Source of the DNA: Alphaproteobacteria bacterium
Lineage (GTDB): Bacteria; Planctomycetota; Phycisphaerae; UBA1845
DNA length: 64,000 bases
Direction of reading: 5' to 3'
Assembly (NCBI GenBank): GCA_028285105.1
Contig: JANQQE010000031.1
Coordinates: 1 to 64,000, forward strand
Made by a program: the position numbers and the translations under genes. This document shows, in pieces, positions 44,220-52,270 of the stretch (position 1 is the stretch's first letter; every line of letters begins with the position of its first letter). Below the pieces are notes generated by a model that saw only the letters and a list, made by a program, of their open reading frames with translations, did no database searches and was not told where the DNA came from.

Positions 44220-45311
44220 ATGCCATCCGTCCGCGCAGCCGTCATGTCCGCGCCGCACAAGCCCGTAGAGGTACGCGAACTCTCCGAACCGGAATTGGAA
44301 ATGAACTCGGCGCTGATGAAGGTTACATCAAGCGAGGTCTGCGGAACCGATGTGCATCTCTTGCACGGGCAACTTGCTGGTGTCCCGTACCCAATTATTC
44401 CCGGCCACGTGTCGGTTGGCGTGCTCGAAAAGATTCGCGGTAACGTTTGCGACGTGAGCGGACGAGCTTTTGCGGAAGGCGACAGCGTGACATTTCTCGA
44501 TGTGCATCGAACGTGTCACGCATGTTGGCATTGCCTGGTGGCGAAGGCTTCGACGCGCTGTCCGTCGCGAAAAGTTTATGGCATTACCTATGGCGTCGAA
44601 GACGGGCTGACCGGCGGGTGGGCTGAGAAGCTTTACTTGATGAACGGTACGCACGTTATTTCCCTCGACGGTGTCGACCCCATCGGATTCATGGCTGGCG
44701 GATGCGGACTGCCGACGGCACTGCACGCGGTGGATCGCAGCAATATTCAAATCGGCGAATCGGTGCTGGTATTGGGGGCAGGACCGGTAGGGTTGGCCGC
44801 TGTCGCACTGGCTCATTTGCGTGGGGCGGCGAAGGTTTTGTGCATCGGCGCACCGGCTCACCGATTGAAAATCGCCGAGATGATGGGTGCATCCAGATCG
44901 CTCTGCATCGACGACGCGACGGTTGAAGATCGCACTGCCTGGGTCATGCAGCAAACCGACGGTCGAGGGGTGGACGTCAGCATCGAAGCGACGGGCGCGC
45001 CGGTGGCTGTCAAACAGGCGATGAACTGGACGCGCGATGCGGGAAGGGTGACGGTGGTGGGGCAGTACACCGACGCGGGCAAGGTTGACATCAATCCGCA
45101 CACGGAGTTAAACCGAAAGCACCTCGACATTCGCGGTGTGTGGGGTTCGGACTATTCGCATTTCTATCGCAGCGTGCAATTGCTGAAGGATGAACGGATG
45201 CGAACAGCATTGTCGGCAATCGCCTTCGAGCGCTATAACCTGGAACAGGCCAACGAAGCCTTAGCCGACGTCGAATCCGGCAAGAGCGTCAAAGCCTTGA
45301 TCGTTGCATAG
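44220..45311 (+). CDS. Zinc-dependent medium-chain alcohol dehydrogenase
   Basis: MDR-family oxidoreductase, 363 aa from the ATG that follows GAGGGATTGA. Catalytic zinc Cys in SEVCGTDVHLLHG, the second ligand region PGHVSVGVLE (the usual GHE has Val for Glu), four-Cys structural zinc site CHACWHCLVAKASTRC. Then the Rossmann motif VLVLGAGPVGLAAVALAHLRGAAKVLCIG and SIEATGAPVAVKQAM. Related to sorbitol/threonine dehydrogenase-type enzymes. Substrate not predictable. A palindrome and a secreted-protein gene follow. Confidence 0.88.
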   Translation: MPSVRAAVMSAPHKPVEVRELSEPELEMNSALMKVTSSEVCGTDVHLLHGQLAGVPYPIIPGHVSVGVLEKIRGNVCDVSGRAFAEGDSVTFLDVHRTCHACWHCLVAKASTRCPSRKVYGITYGVEDGLTGGWAEKLYLMNGTHVISLDGVDPIGFMAGGCGLPTALHAVDRSNIQIGESVLVLGAGPVGLAAVALAHLRGAAKVLCIGAPAHRLKIAEMMGASRSLCIDDATVEDRTAWVMQQTDGRGVDVSIEATGAPVAVKQAMNWTRDAGRVTVVGQYTDAGKVDINPHTELNRKHLDIRGVWGSDYSHFYRSVQLLKDERMRTALSAIAFERYNLEQANEALADVESGKSVKALIVA

Positions 45312-45327
45312 ATATTGCACACCGTCG

Positions 45328-45346
45328 GGTGCGACCCGGTCGCACC
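45328..45346. repeat. Palindrome GGTGCGAC-CCG-GTCGCACC
   Basis: A perfect 8-bp hairpin 17 nt after the dehydrogenase stop and before the next gene, without a T-tract. Its size and style match the GGTCCGC hairpin 1.25 kb upstream, though the sequence differs. Confidence 0.6.
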
Positions 45347-45368
45347 GGCTAAACCCAAGGAGCATGCG

Positions 45369-45914
45369 ATGAATCGAAAAACATTTGGAATCGCTTGTGC
45401 GTTCGCCGCATTGGCAGTGGGCATTTTTCAAACCGCAATCGCCGACGAACAGTCAAAGGAAAAACAACCGGCTACCAAAGAATCTGCCGCCAGCAAATTG
45501 AACGAAAAGGAAAAGGCGTTCGCTAAGTTGCTCACTGGTGCGGTTCTCGAAGGCACCTGGCGGATGACGTATTTCGATAAGCCGGGCGAAGAAATGAAAC
45601 TCGGCGATCCCAAAACCGATCGTTACGAAATTGTTTCTGCGGTTAAAAGCGGCGATGAGAATTGGGTCATCACCGCAAGAATCGTCTATGCCGACCGCGA
45701 CGTGAACCTGCCCGTCCCCGTTCGCGTCGTGTGGGCTGACGATACACCGATGATCACGCTAACCGAATTGACCATGCCCATTCTCGGAACCTACTCGGCA
45801 AGGGTCATCTTCCATCACGGTTTTTACAGTGGGGTATGGTATGGTGCGGGCTACGGTGGGGTGATGTCTGGGCAGGTCAGCAAGTCGAAAGAGTCCGATA
45901 CATCAGGACATTGA
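45369..45914 (+). CDS. Small secreted protein of unknown function
   Basis: A 181-aa protein, ATG 5 nt after AGGAGC. Signal peptide KTFGIACAFAALAVGIFQTAIA, then a Lys/Glu-rich linker (about 23-45) and a beta-rich domain: LLTGAVLEGTWRMTYFDKPGE, NWVITARIVYADRDVNLPVPVRVVWADDTPMITLTELTMPILGTYSARVIFHHGFYSGVWYGAGYGGVMSGQV. The repeating Gly/Tyr/Trp end looks like a lipocalin-like or jelly-roll barrel. Its last third is duplicated, decayed, at 47002-47140. Confidence 0.78.
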   Translation: MNRKTFGIACAFAALAVGIFQTAIADEQSKEKQPATKESAASKLNEKEKAFAKLLTGAVLEGTWRMTYFDKPGEEMKLGDPKTDRYEIVSAVKSGDENWVITARIVYADRDVNLPVPVRVVWADDTPMITLTELTMPILGTYSARVIFHHGFYSGVWYGAGYGGVMSGQVSKSKESDTSGH

Positions 45915-46099
45915 GATGTCGATCCACGAATCCTTAATGGTTGGATATGCATGGATTGGCATAGAGTTTCTGATTGCGAGGTCAATTGTTAGAATCACGG
46001 AATGGACCCGATTGACGGCAATGGCATAGGATCAGTGCCGGTGCCGACATCCAGATACGATCAATATATAAATCCGCAAGCATTGGTCACGAGGAATTC

Positions 46100-46930
46100 A
46101 TGATTACACGAACGCTACAAAGCATGCGCCATTCCCTTCGCGGTTCATTTGTCGGGAAGATGCTGCGCTCAGTCGGAATAACCGGTATGGGCCGACGTCT
46201 CTATGACAACCTCGTGGTCAAGCAGGGGACACACGAATGCAACGTCATGGGCGTGCCGATGAAATTCGTTGTGCGCTCCGCAATCGAGGTGTCTCGAATC
46301 GACTCGTTACAGGGCGAAGAGCCTTTCGTCGAGAGAATGTTAAACTCGTTGAAACCGGGCGATGTTTTCTATGACATAGGTGCCAACATTGGCATGATTT
46401 CCATCCTGATCGCCAAAAAGATGGATGGAAAGCAACTGAGTATTTGCTGTTTTGAACCCGAGCCAGCCAACGCGCAGGAGTTGCGTAGCAATCTTCAACT
46501 AAACGGACTCAACGATCTGGTCGTCAATCAGTTCGCTCTTGGAGATAAAGAAGGTGCCTGCGAGCTATTTGTGGTGGATGAAGTCGGGGCTGGCTCACAC
46601 TCGTTGGCATCCGGGTATCAGCAAGGTTCAAGAGCCGTCGAGATCGAGATCAAAAGCGGCGACCAATTCGCGGAGAGCAGCGGTTCGTATCCCAATGTGA
46701 TCAAGCTAGATGTCGAGGGGGCTGAATTGTCGGTCCTGCGAGGTTTTGAGCAAACGCTAAAGGCGGGTCGGCTTCGCGAACTGTTTGTCGAAGTACATCC
46801 AGAAGCGATGGGTCACTTCGGGGACACGCCCGACGAACTCAAGCGTTGGATGGAAAACCACAACTACGAGTGCAAGTGGGGCGACAAGCGCGGCGGCCAA
46901 TTCCATCAGCACTATGTTTTTGCCGGTTGA
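46100..46930 (+). CDS. FkbM-family SAM-dependent methyltransferase
   Basis: A 276-aa class I methyltransferase. SAM motif I is VFYDIGANIGMISILIAKKM (about 90-110), followed by CCFEPEPANAQELRSNLQLNGL and the catalytic-region INVIKLDVEGAELSVLRGFEQTL (reads VIKLDVEGAE), a hallmark of FkbM. Homologues methylate sugars or polyketide hydroxyls. The gene sits alone between the secreted-protein gene and its decayed copy, with a TTGTTAGAA-rich leader, so it may be a recent arrival; the genes on either side give no substrate hint. Confidence 0.87.
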   Translation: MITRTLQSMRHSLRGSFVGKMLRSVGITGMGRRLYDNLVVKQGTHECNVMGVPMKFVVRSAIEVSRIDSLQGEEPFVERMLNSLKPGDVFYDIGANIGMISILIAKKMDGKQLSICCFEPEPANAQELRSNLQLNGLNDLVVNQFALGDKEGACELFVVDEVGAGSHSLASGYQQGSRAVEIEIKSGDQFAESSGSYPNVIKLDVEGAELSVLRGFEQTLKAGRLRELFVEVHPEAMGHFGDTPDELKRWMENHNYECKWGDKRGGQFHQHYVFAG

Positions 46931-47001
46931 TTCTCCTGAACCAGACTTGTCATAAATTAAGCCCATCGGTCACAACGGTTCCAATGCGTGTTGTACAACG
47001 C

Positions 47002-47140
47002 CTTCTCGACAAGTGGCATCTTCCACCCTGTTGCTTAATGCAGCGTTCGGTATGGTGAGGGATACGGTGGGGTGATGTCTGGGCAGGTTTCCAAGAAAAA
47101 CTCAAAAACCATCGTGAGAGAAACAACTTGCACTCCGTAG
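47002..47140 (+). pseudogene. Decayed copy of the 3' end of the 45369-45914 gene
   Basis: Reading in one frame, FSTSGIFHPVA, stop, CSVRYGEGYGGVMSGQVSKK aligns with YSARVIFHHGFYSGVWYGAGYGGVMSGQVSKS in the intact gene. An in-frame TAA near 47034 and a 3-nt indel break it. The nucleotide run ACGGTGGGGTGATGTCTGG is identical in both. It lacks a start and the 5' two thirds. The two copies flank the FkbM methyltransferase. Confidence 0.8.
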
Positions 47141-47195
47141 TTATTACTGGCGAGGTCGAGTCCTTGACATTGCGCTGGAACTACGGGAAAGCTCG

Positions 47196-47534
47196 ATGAA
47201 TCTGACCCATTTCGTTTTCTGCAAGATTCACTATGCAACCGATTGGCATGCGATGACTGCGGTCGATTACTGCCTGGTCGGATTCAATCTCGTTGAGGCC
47301 TCGTTTTGGTTTGGGTGTGCTGCATATGCGCTTCGACGAAACGCAGTACATCATCGCTCCAAACAGGAATTGGTTTATGGCGCGTTGTTTGTACTATTTG
47401 GCGTGACCGACGTCGTCGAGACGATTCAGGTTTCGAACCCTCTAATTTGGATCAAGCTGTTCATTTTGATTCCGCTTTTTGTCAGTCGCAATCGAGTTCT
47501 CCAGACCTACGATCCACGTCCAAAACTCGTCTAG
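47196..47534 (+). CDS. Small integral membrane protein, unknown function
   Basis: A 112-aa protein with three hydrophobic segments: AVDYCLVGFNLVEASFWFGCAAYAL, LVYGALFVLFGVTDVVETI and LIWIKLFILIPLFV. ATG about 15 nt after AACTACGGGAAAG; no clear ribosome site. Charged ends, no enzyme motifs. Standing alone before the convergent matrixin gene. Family not recognised. Confidence 0.6.
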   Translation: MNLTHFVFCKIHYATDWHAMTAVDYCLVGFNLVEASFWFGCAAYALRRNAVHHRSKQELVYGALFVLFGVTDVVETIQVSNPLIWIKLFILIPLFVSRNRVLQTYDPRPKLV

Positions 47535-47581
47535 CGTTGTGAACATTTTGGTCGCAGCGATTCAGGCGGCAAACCTGAAAC

Positions 47582-49174
47582 TCATTGCTCTTGCCAGTTC
47601 ACCCTGTCATGCATCTGCATCAACAACGGTTGCTTATTCGATGGAACCGGTTGGAATACATCCATCGGCGTCAGTTTTAGCTCGCCAGCCGGAACTTTCT
47701 TGCCTTCCAGTACTCTGACGCCGCAGTCGCTGCAATCGGTTCCGAAGTCGCAAAATTGTTCAAATCCGTCTCCGCCGTCGTCGCATTCGCCGTCCTGTGC
47801 GAAGAAGCATGAATCGTCGCAGAACTGTTGACCGCCTCCGTCGGGTGGAGTGACATCTACGCTGGAGCAATCCGGTGCGTCGGTCTTGATGGCTTCCCAT
47901 GTGCCTACGAATCCGCCGGCAGTTTCTACATTTCCTGTGATGGTATCGCCGAAGATGACCCCTTCAAATCCGAAGAAGAAGTCAGGCGAAATCATCAGCA
48001 TGTTGCCTTCGGCGTCGGCGGCACCGAACAACTCGACGATCGATTCAAAACCAAATTGCAGCACCGCAATCTCGCCCAGCACGCAACCCTCTGTGTCGAT
48101 GCCAACAGCCACCGGCGTGCCGTCATTGGCTACCCCGCAGTACAGACCGGCAATATCGCCGACATTGCCGCCGCCAAAGTTTGGCGTGAATGGATCGGTG
48201 TCCTGATCGACTTCGTCACCGTCGCTGATTCCGTCGCCATCGGTGTCGGCATTGAGCGGATTCAATCCGAATACGACCTCGAAATCGATGAGGCCGTCGT
48301 TGTCGGTGTCAAAATCGTTCGGATCGGTACCGGTGATGAAGAGTTCCGTGTCGGTGTCGAGTCCGTCACCATCTGGGTCGTCGGTTGCGACTTCAGACGG
48401 ATCGGTTGGAACGTCGGTGGGTGTCTCAGGGCGGTCGGGCCGGCGTGGCATGACGCCACCATCGCGCGCTCCGTACAGTTCCTGGACACCGGCAATATCG
48501 TCCTGATCCAAGCCGAGTTTGCGCTGACCCGGTCGATAACTGGGAAACATGATCGCCGCTTCCACTTCGCTGTGACCGAGGCCAAGTCCGTGGCCCAATT
48601 CGTGAATCGCAGTCTCGAGCAAGCGTATTTCCGAACCGCTGGCATTGTTATCCGCCCAGGTTTCGGCATCGTCGAAATGACAGTCGCCTGCATTGGGCCC
48701 ACCACTGCCCGGCGGGAAATAGCAATGTGCAAGCACACCGCTGGCCCCATCGAACGCACCACCCTGATCGGCTTGTGCGGGGCAGGTCTGGTTTGTTGCA
48801 TCGTAAAGTTCGCAGTGATCGCCCGTACCAAAACCAATGACCATATCTGCGTCGCCAGCCGCATCGACGCGCTGAAAATTGAGGGGGACCACGTCGGACC
48901 AGACTTGCAAGGCGTCGGCGATGATCTCGGCTTGCGTGCCTTCGGGAAGGTCGGCCGAAAAACTTTGGATGAAGTAGGTGAGGTTCTGTTTCTGCCAGCG
49001 CGTTTTGAGCGAGAAGTCGGCGAGAAATTCCGATTCCTGCGAATCGGGCAGCCCGTCATAACGCGTTTCCTGTGCACTCGGGCTGTCGTCACTGGGCGGC
49101 ATCGTTTGGCAGCCCGAGAAAGCGATCGCGCTAACTGCCGTCACTGTTGCGAACATCGAAGTCCTACGCTGCAT
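47582..49174 (-). CDS. Matrixin-family metalloprotease lipoprotein with calcium-binding repeats
   Basis: Secreted zinc protease of 530 aa. ATG 7 nt after GGGAGG. Signal ends at IAFSGC, a lipobox. The catalytic domain (about 60-240) has the zinc motif [12 protein letters not shown] (HExxHxxGxxH) and Met-turn AIMFPSY, as in matrix metalloproteinases; no Cys-switch propeptide is visible. Then thrombospondin type 3-like Ca repeats ([46 protein letters not shown]), a beta-rich domain and a Cys-rich module [19 protein letters not shown]. Substrate unknown; likely degrades extracellular protein. The long plus-strand frame over it is a shadow. Confidence 0.92.
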   Translation of the reverse strand: MQRRTSMFATVTAVSAIAFSGCQTMPPSDDSPSAQETRYDGLPDSQESEFLADFSLKTRWQKQNLTYFIQSFSADLPEGTQAEIIADALQVWSDVVPLNFQRVDAAGDADMVIGFGTGDHCELYDATNQTCPAQADQGGAFDGASGVLAHCYFPPGSGGPNAGDCHFDDAETWADNNASGSEIRLLETAIHELGHGLGLGHSEVEAAIMFPSYRPGQRKLGLDQDDIAGVQELYGARDGGVMPRRPDRPETPTDVPTDPSEVATDDPDGDGLDTDTELFITGTDPNDFDTDNDGLIDFEVVFGLNPLNADTDGDGISDGDEVDQDTDPFTPNFGGGNVGDIAGLYCGVANDGTPVAVGIDTEGCVLGEIAVLQFGFESIVELFGAADAEGNMLMISPDFFFGFEGVIFGDTITGNVETAGGFVGTWEAIKTDAPDCSSVDVTPPDGGGQQFCDDSCFFAQDGECDDGGDGFEQFCDFGTDCSDCGVRVLEGKKVPAGELKLTPMDVFQPVPSNKQPLLMQMHDRVNWQEQ

Positions 49175-49312
49175 TTTCGAGCCTCCCGACAGATTTTTGA
49201 GCCAATTCGAATCGGAATGTCGCATGTTGTTTCAGATCGACGTTCACCGATTGTAACCCAAGGATAGACTCGACACGTCGATTCGTCGATATTGATATTG
49301 ACGGCTACAAGT

Positions 49313-49318
49313 TATAAT
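49313..49318 (+). promoter_or_regulatory. Candidate -10 box for the lipoprotein gene
   Basis: TATAAT, with TTGATA at 49292-49297 (15-nt spacing) as a possible -35; about 65 nt before the start of the Gly-rich lipoprotein gene. Confidence 0.4.
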
Positions 49319-49382
49319 CGCTGTGTCGTCGTTGGCAAAACCATAAACTGAATGTTCGCAAGAACCAAAGCGCAACAGGCCC

Positions 49383-50036
49383 ATGATTTCTTCTCGCATC
49401 GTCTGCATTTTGCTCATGGTCGGCATCACTGCGATAAGCGGTTGCCAGAACCCTCCACCCGACGACGGGGGCGGTAATGGCGATGGCAGCGGAGGTGGGG
49501 GTGGAAATGGAAATGGCGGCAATGGAAGTGGTGGTGAGGGAGGCAGCAGTGGCGATGTACCCTTCGTTGCTGGCGAGACCAAACGGGTCGCATTGCAAAG
49601 TGGCTGTGCGCAGACAGTGTTGGAGTGTTCGACGGTTCACCCGATCGTCGTGCTGGATGTGCTGCCAGAGGAAGGCCAGTTTGTGACAGAAAGTGACACA
49701 GGATTCGTCGTTGTTGGAAGCAACGAAGACGGTTCGGAAGTACTCCGATTTCGCGGAAGTCGCAGTGTGCCCGGTCAAGGCGCAACCGGGTTGACTTATC
49801 GCTGGAGTACGGGGGCCACCGATGACGATCCGACAACGCTCGCACCGGGTGAAACATTTTCGACCGAACCCGACCCGACCGTACGGATGGGCGTCGGGTT
49901 TCATTACGTTCGTCTCACCGTTCGCAATGACAACGCCATCGCAGGCGATCCTTCAACGGATGACATCACCACGAGCTTCGTCGAGGTGGAGGTCGAAGTG
50001 CGTTTTTCGCAAGGTTCGGATTTCTTCGCGAAGTGA
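49383..50036 (+). CDS. Gly-rich-linker lipoprotein of unknown function
   Basis: A 217-aa lipoprotein. The signal ends at ITAISGC; lipidated Cys about 21. A flexible linker of Gly/Asn/Asp/Ser (about 27-57) holds the domain away from the membrane. The mature domain is beta-rich (VLRFRGSRSVPGQGATGLTYRWSTGATD, VRLTVRNDNAIAGDPSTDDITTSFVEVEVEVRF), resembling a PKD/cadherin-like sandwich. No enzyme motif. Gene order: convergent with mutY, 7 nt between stops. Confidence 0.75.
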   Translation: MISSRIVCILLMVGITAISGCQNPPPDDGGGNGDGSGGGGGNGNGGNGSGGEGGSSGDVPFVAGETKRVALQSGCAQTVLECSTVHPIVVLDVLPEEGQFVTESDTGFVVVGSNEDGSEVLRFRGSRSVPGQGATGLTYRWSTGATDDDPTTLAPGETFSTEPDPTVRMGVGFHYVRLTVRNDNAIAGDPSTDDITTSFVEVEVEVRFSQGSDFFAK

Positions 50037-50043
50037 GCCGACC

Positions 50044-51120
50044 CTACACCGCTGACAGAATCTTTTGAAATGCCTTGGGAAGCGGCAGGGCTTCATCGCG
50101 TTTTGCCCATTGATACGCTTTGGGTAAGCGTGTTTTATTGCAACTTGCACGGTAGACATTGAAGCGGACCGTTCGATGCGTGAGTTGATGCTGCACACCG
50201 CGCGACCGGCCGATTTCACCGAGCGATTTGCAGATAGAAGCTGGTAGAATTTTTGCGCAGACCGAATCGATCGACTCGCCGTTCGCTTCGACATTCGGCA
50301 GTTCCCACATGCCTGCCCATAATCCTGAATTGTCTCTTTGGTGCAACAACACATGTCCTTTGGCTTCAATAACCAATGCGGTGAGATCAAGGTGTTTGGG
50401 CTTGATACGTTTTCGAACGGTGGGAATGACATCGACCAGATTTCGTTGCTTGGCCAAACATTCTCCTGCTAATGGGCAAGTATTGCAGATTGGCGATTTC
50501 GGATTGCATACAGTTGCGCCAAGATCCATGAGGGCTTGATTGAAGTCTCCGCATCGTTTTTTGGGTATCACACTTTCGGAAAGACTCCAAAGCGTCCCGA
50601 CTGTTTGAGACTCACTGGGCGACGCTTGAATCGCGAATATGCGGGCGAGTACACGTTTCACGTTGCCATCAAGTATCGGTGCGGAAACGCCAAACGCGAT
50701 CGAAGCAATCGCGCCAGCCGAATACCTGCCAACCCCGGGCAATTTCATCAAGCCATCGACAGTATCCGGGAATGCACCATCAAATAATTCAGCCACCATT
50801 TTTGCGGCGTCATGTAAATTGTGCGCACGTCGGTAGTAGCCTAGTCCCGCCCACATCGCCAAAACGTCTTCGCGAGAGGCAGCCGCGAGTGCAAACACAT
50901 CCGGAAACGCTTCGAGAAACTTCGCATAGTAGGGGGCGACGGTCGCAGTCTGCGTCTGTTGAAGCATCATCTCAGACAACCACACCGCGTATGGATCGGG
51001 ACGATCGCTGCGCCACGGCAGGTCGCGGCGGTTGCGGTCGTACCACTTCAACAGGCGTCGCCTCAAACGCGGGATGTCAACGTTGCAGGAGGTTCGGGTT
51101 CGATGGCGGGCGGTAGGCAT
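50044..51120 (-). CDS. mutY: A/G-specific adenine glycosylase MutY
   Basis: Removes adenine mispaired with 8-oxoguanine. I start at MPTARHRTRTSC; a longer frame to 51210 is less likely. 358 aa: catalytic Glu region WLSEMMLQQTQTATVAPYYAKFLEAFP, helix-hairpin-helix LMKLPGVGRYSAGAIASIAFG with the catalytic Asp in APILDGNVKRVLAR, and the [4Fe-4S] motif CNPKSPICNTCPLAGEC. A NUDIX-like C-terminal domain recognising oxoG follows (ALVIEAKGHVLLHQRDNSGLWAGMWELPN). All parts present. Divergent from the M14 peptidase gene at 51290. Confidence 0.94.
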   Translation of the reverse strand: MPTARHRTRTSCNVDIPRLRRRLLKWYDRNRRDLPWRSDRPDPYAVWLSEMMLQQTQTATVAPYYAKFLEAFPDVFALAAASREDVLAMWAGLGYYRRAHNLHDAAKMVAELFDGAFPDTVDGLMKLPGVGRYSAGAIASIAFGVSAPILDGNVKRVLARIFAIQASPSESQTVGTLWSLSESVIPKKRCGDFNQALMDLGATVCNPKSPICNTCPLAGECLAKQRNLVDVIPTVRKRIKPKHLDLTALVIEAKGHVLLHQRDNSGLWAGMWELPNVEANGESIDSVCAKILPASICKSLGEIGRSRGVQHQLTHRTVRFNVYRASCNKTRLPKAYQWAKRDEALPLPKAFQKILSAV

Positions 51121-51289
51121 GTACACATTGTGGGCCGTCGACGTGTTCGCGCCAACCTGCCCATTGAGAAGCGCCCTTGCCTGAAACCGCGATTCGACAT
51201 AGCCTTGCATCGGCGCGTTGCGAACGCCAAATCCAAATTTCAGGATCGATCACTAACGCTAAGTCAGATAGTCAAGGAGGACCACGGTC

Positions 51290-52021
51290 ATGTCGGCATC
51301 CCAGTCGCTTCGTCGCTTTCAAATCATCGCAGTGCTGGCCCTCGGAATGTGTTTCTTTACCGGATGCACATCGATGACGACGACTGTTGTCGGCATGTCA
51401 GTGGAAGATCGGCCCATCGAATGCCAGAGAATCGGCTTCGGACGTGACACGGTTTTGATTCTTGCCACGATTCACGGGAATGAGGCGGCAGGCACGCCAT
51501 TGGTCAGTCGGTTGGCCGAGCATTTGGAAGAGAACCCAAAGCTCCTCAAAGGGCGCAAGGTCGTCATCATACCCGTGGCCAACCCGGACGGTTACGTTCA
51601 TAACTCGCGCTTCAATGTCAATGGCGTCGATCTGAATCGCAACTTCCCAGCCGACAACTTTGACGCATCGCAACGTCACGGGGCGTATGCCCTTTGCGAA
51701 CCGGAGAGTCGTGCGATCAAAGCCGTCCTCGATAAGTTTAAGCCATCGCGCATCGTCAGTATTCATCAACCGGTTGCGTGCATTGATTACGACGGGCCAG
51801 CCGCTGAACTTGCGGCGGCGATGGGGCAGCGCACGAATCTTCCTGTCAAACGAATCGGAAGCCGGCCCGGATCGCTGGGTTCGTACGCAGGGCTGACATT
51901 GAACACGCCGATCATCACATTCGAACTGCCCGCAACAGCAAGTTCGATGGACCGAGAATCGCTTTGGAATGCGTACGGCGAATCGCTGATCGCGGCAATT
52001 CGATATCCGGACGGTGCGTAA
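51290..52021 (+). CDS. M14-family zinc peptidase lipoprotein (MpaA-like murein peptide amidase)
   Basis: A 243-aa short M14 peptidase. ATG about 10 nt after AAGGAGG. Lipobox MCFFTGC. Zinc site: ILATIHGNEAAGTP (His and Glu) and the later third ligand in VSIHQPVAC; VANPDGY and GVDLNRNFP (Arg-Asn-Phe substrate binding) and the catalytic Glu in IITFELPA. MpaA-like members cut D-gamma-glutamyl-diaminopimelate. The size and motif order match, so cell-wall peptide breakdown is likely, in keeping with the other envelope enzymes in the window. Divergent from mutY. Confidence 0.88.
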   Translation: MSASQSLRRFQIIAVLALGMCFFTGCTSMTTTVVGMSVEDRPIECQRIGFGRDTVLILATIHGNEAAGTPLVSRLAEHLEENPKLLKGRKVVIIPVANPDGYVHNSRFNVNGVDLNRNFPADNFDASQRHGAYALCEPESRAIKAVLDKFKPSRIVSIHQPVACIDYDGPAAELAAAMGQRTNLPVKRIGSRPGSLGSYAGLTLNTPIITFELPATASSMDRESLWNAYGESLIAAIRYPDGA

Positions 52022-52270
52022 CTTTCAAGCCCAACGTCGTATATTTACCGAACCCAACTTTAGACAGCGCTTGGCGTTTCCAATGCGTGTCTCGTCTGTG
52101 TCCGGGCGGTGTTCCGTGTTTCGATGTTGTCATCATGCAAGCAATGCCAGCCGCCGGCGCGCATTGACCCATCGTTCGCCATCCTTCTATAATCGCAAAC
52201 TGGACGGTTGAGAATGTCGGTAGAATTTCTGTCGGCAGATATTCCAAATCAGGGGAAGGAATCACTCCAA

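Noticed and set aside
47828-49267. 479-aa plus-strand open frame opposite the matrixin gene
   Set aside because: It mirrors the strongly supported protease on the other strand, has no signal, motif or ribosome site, and arises from codon bias of the real gene.
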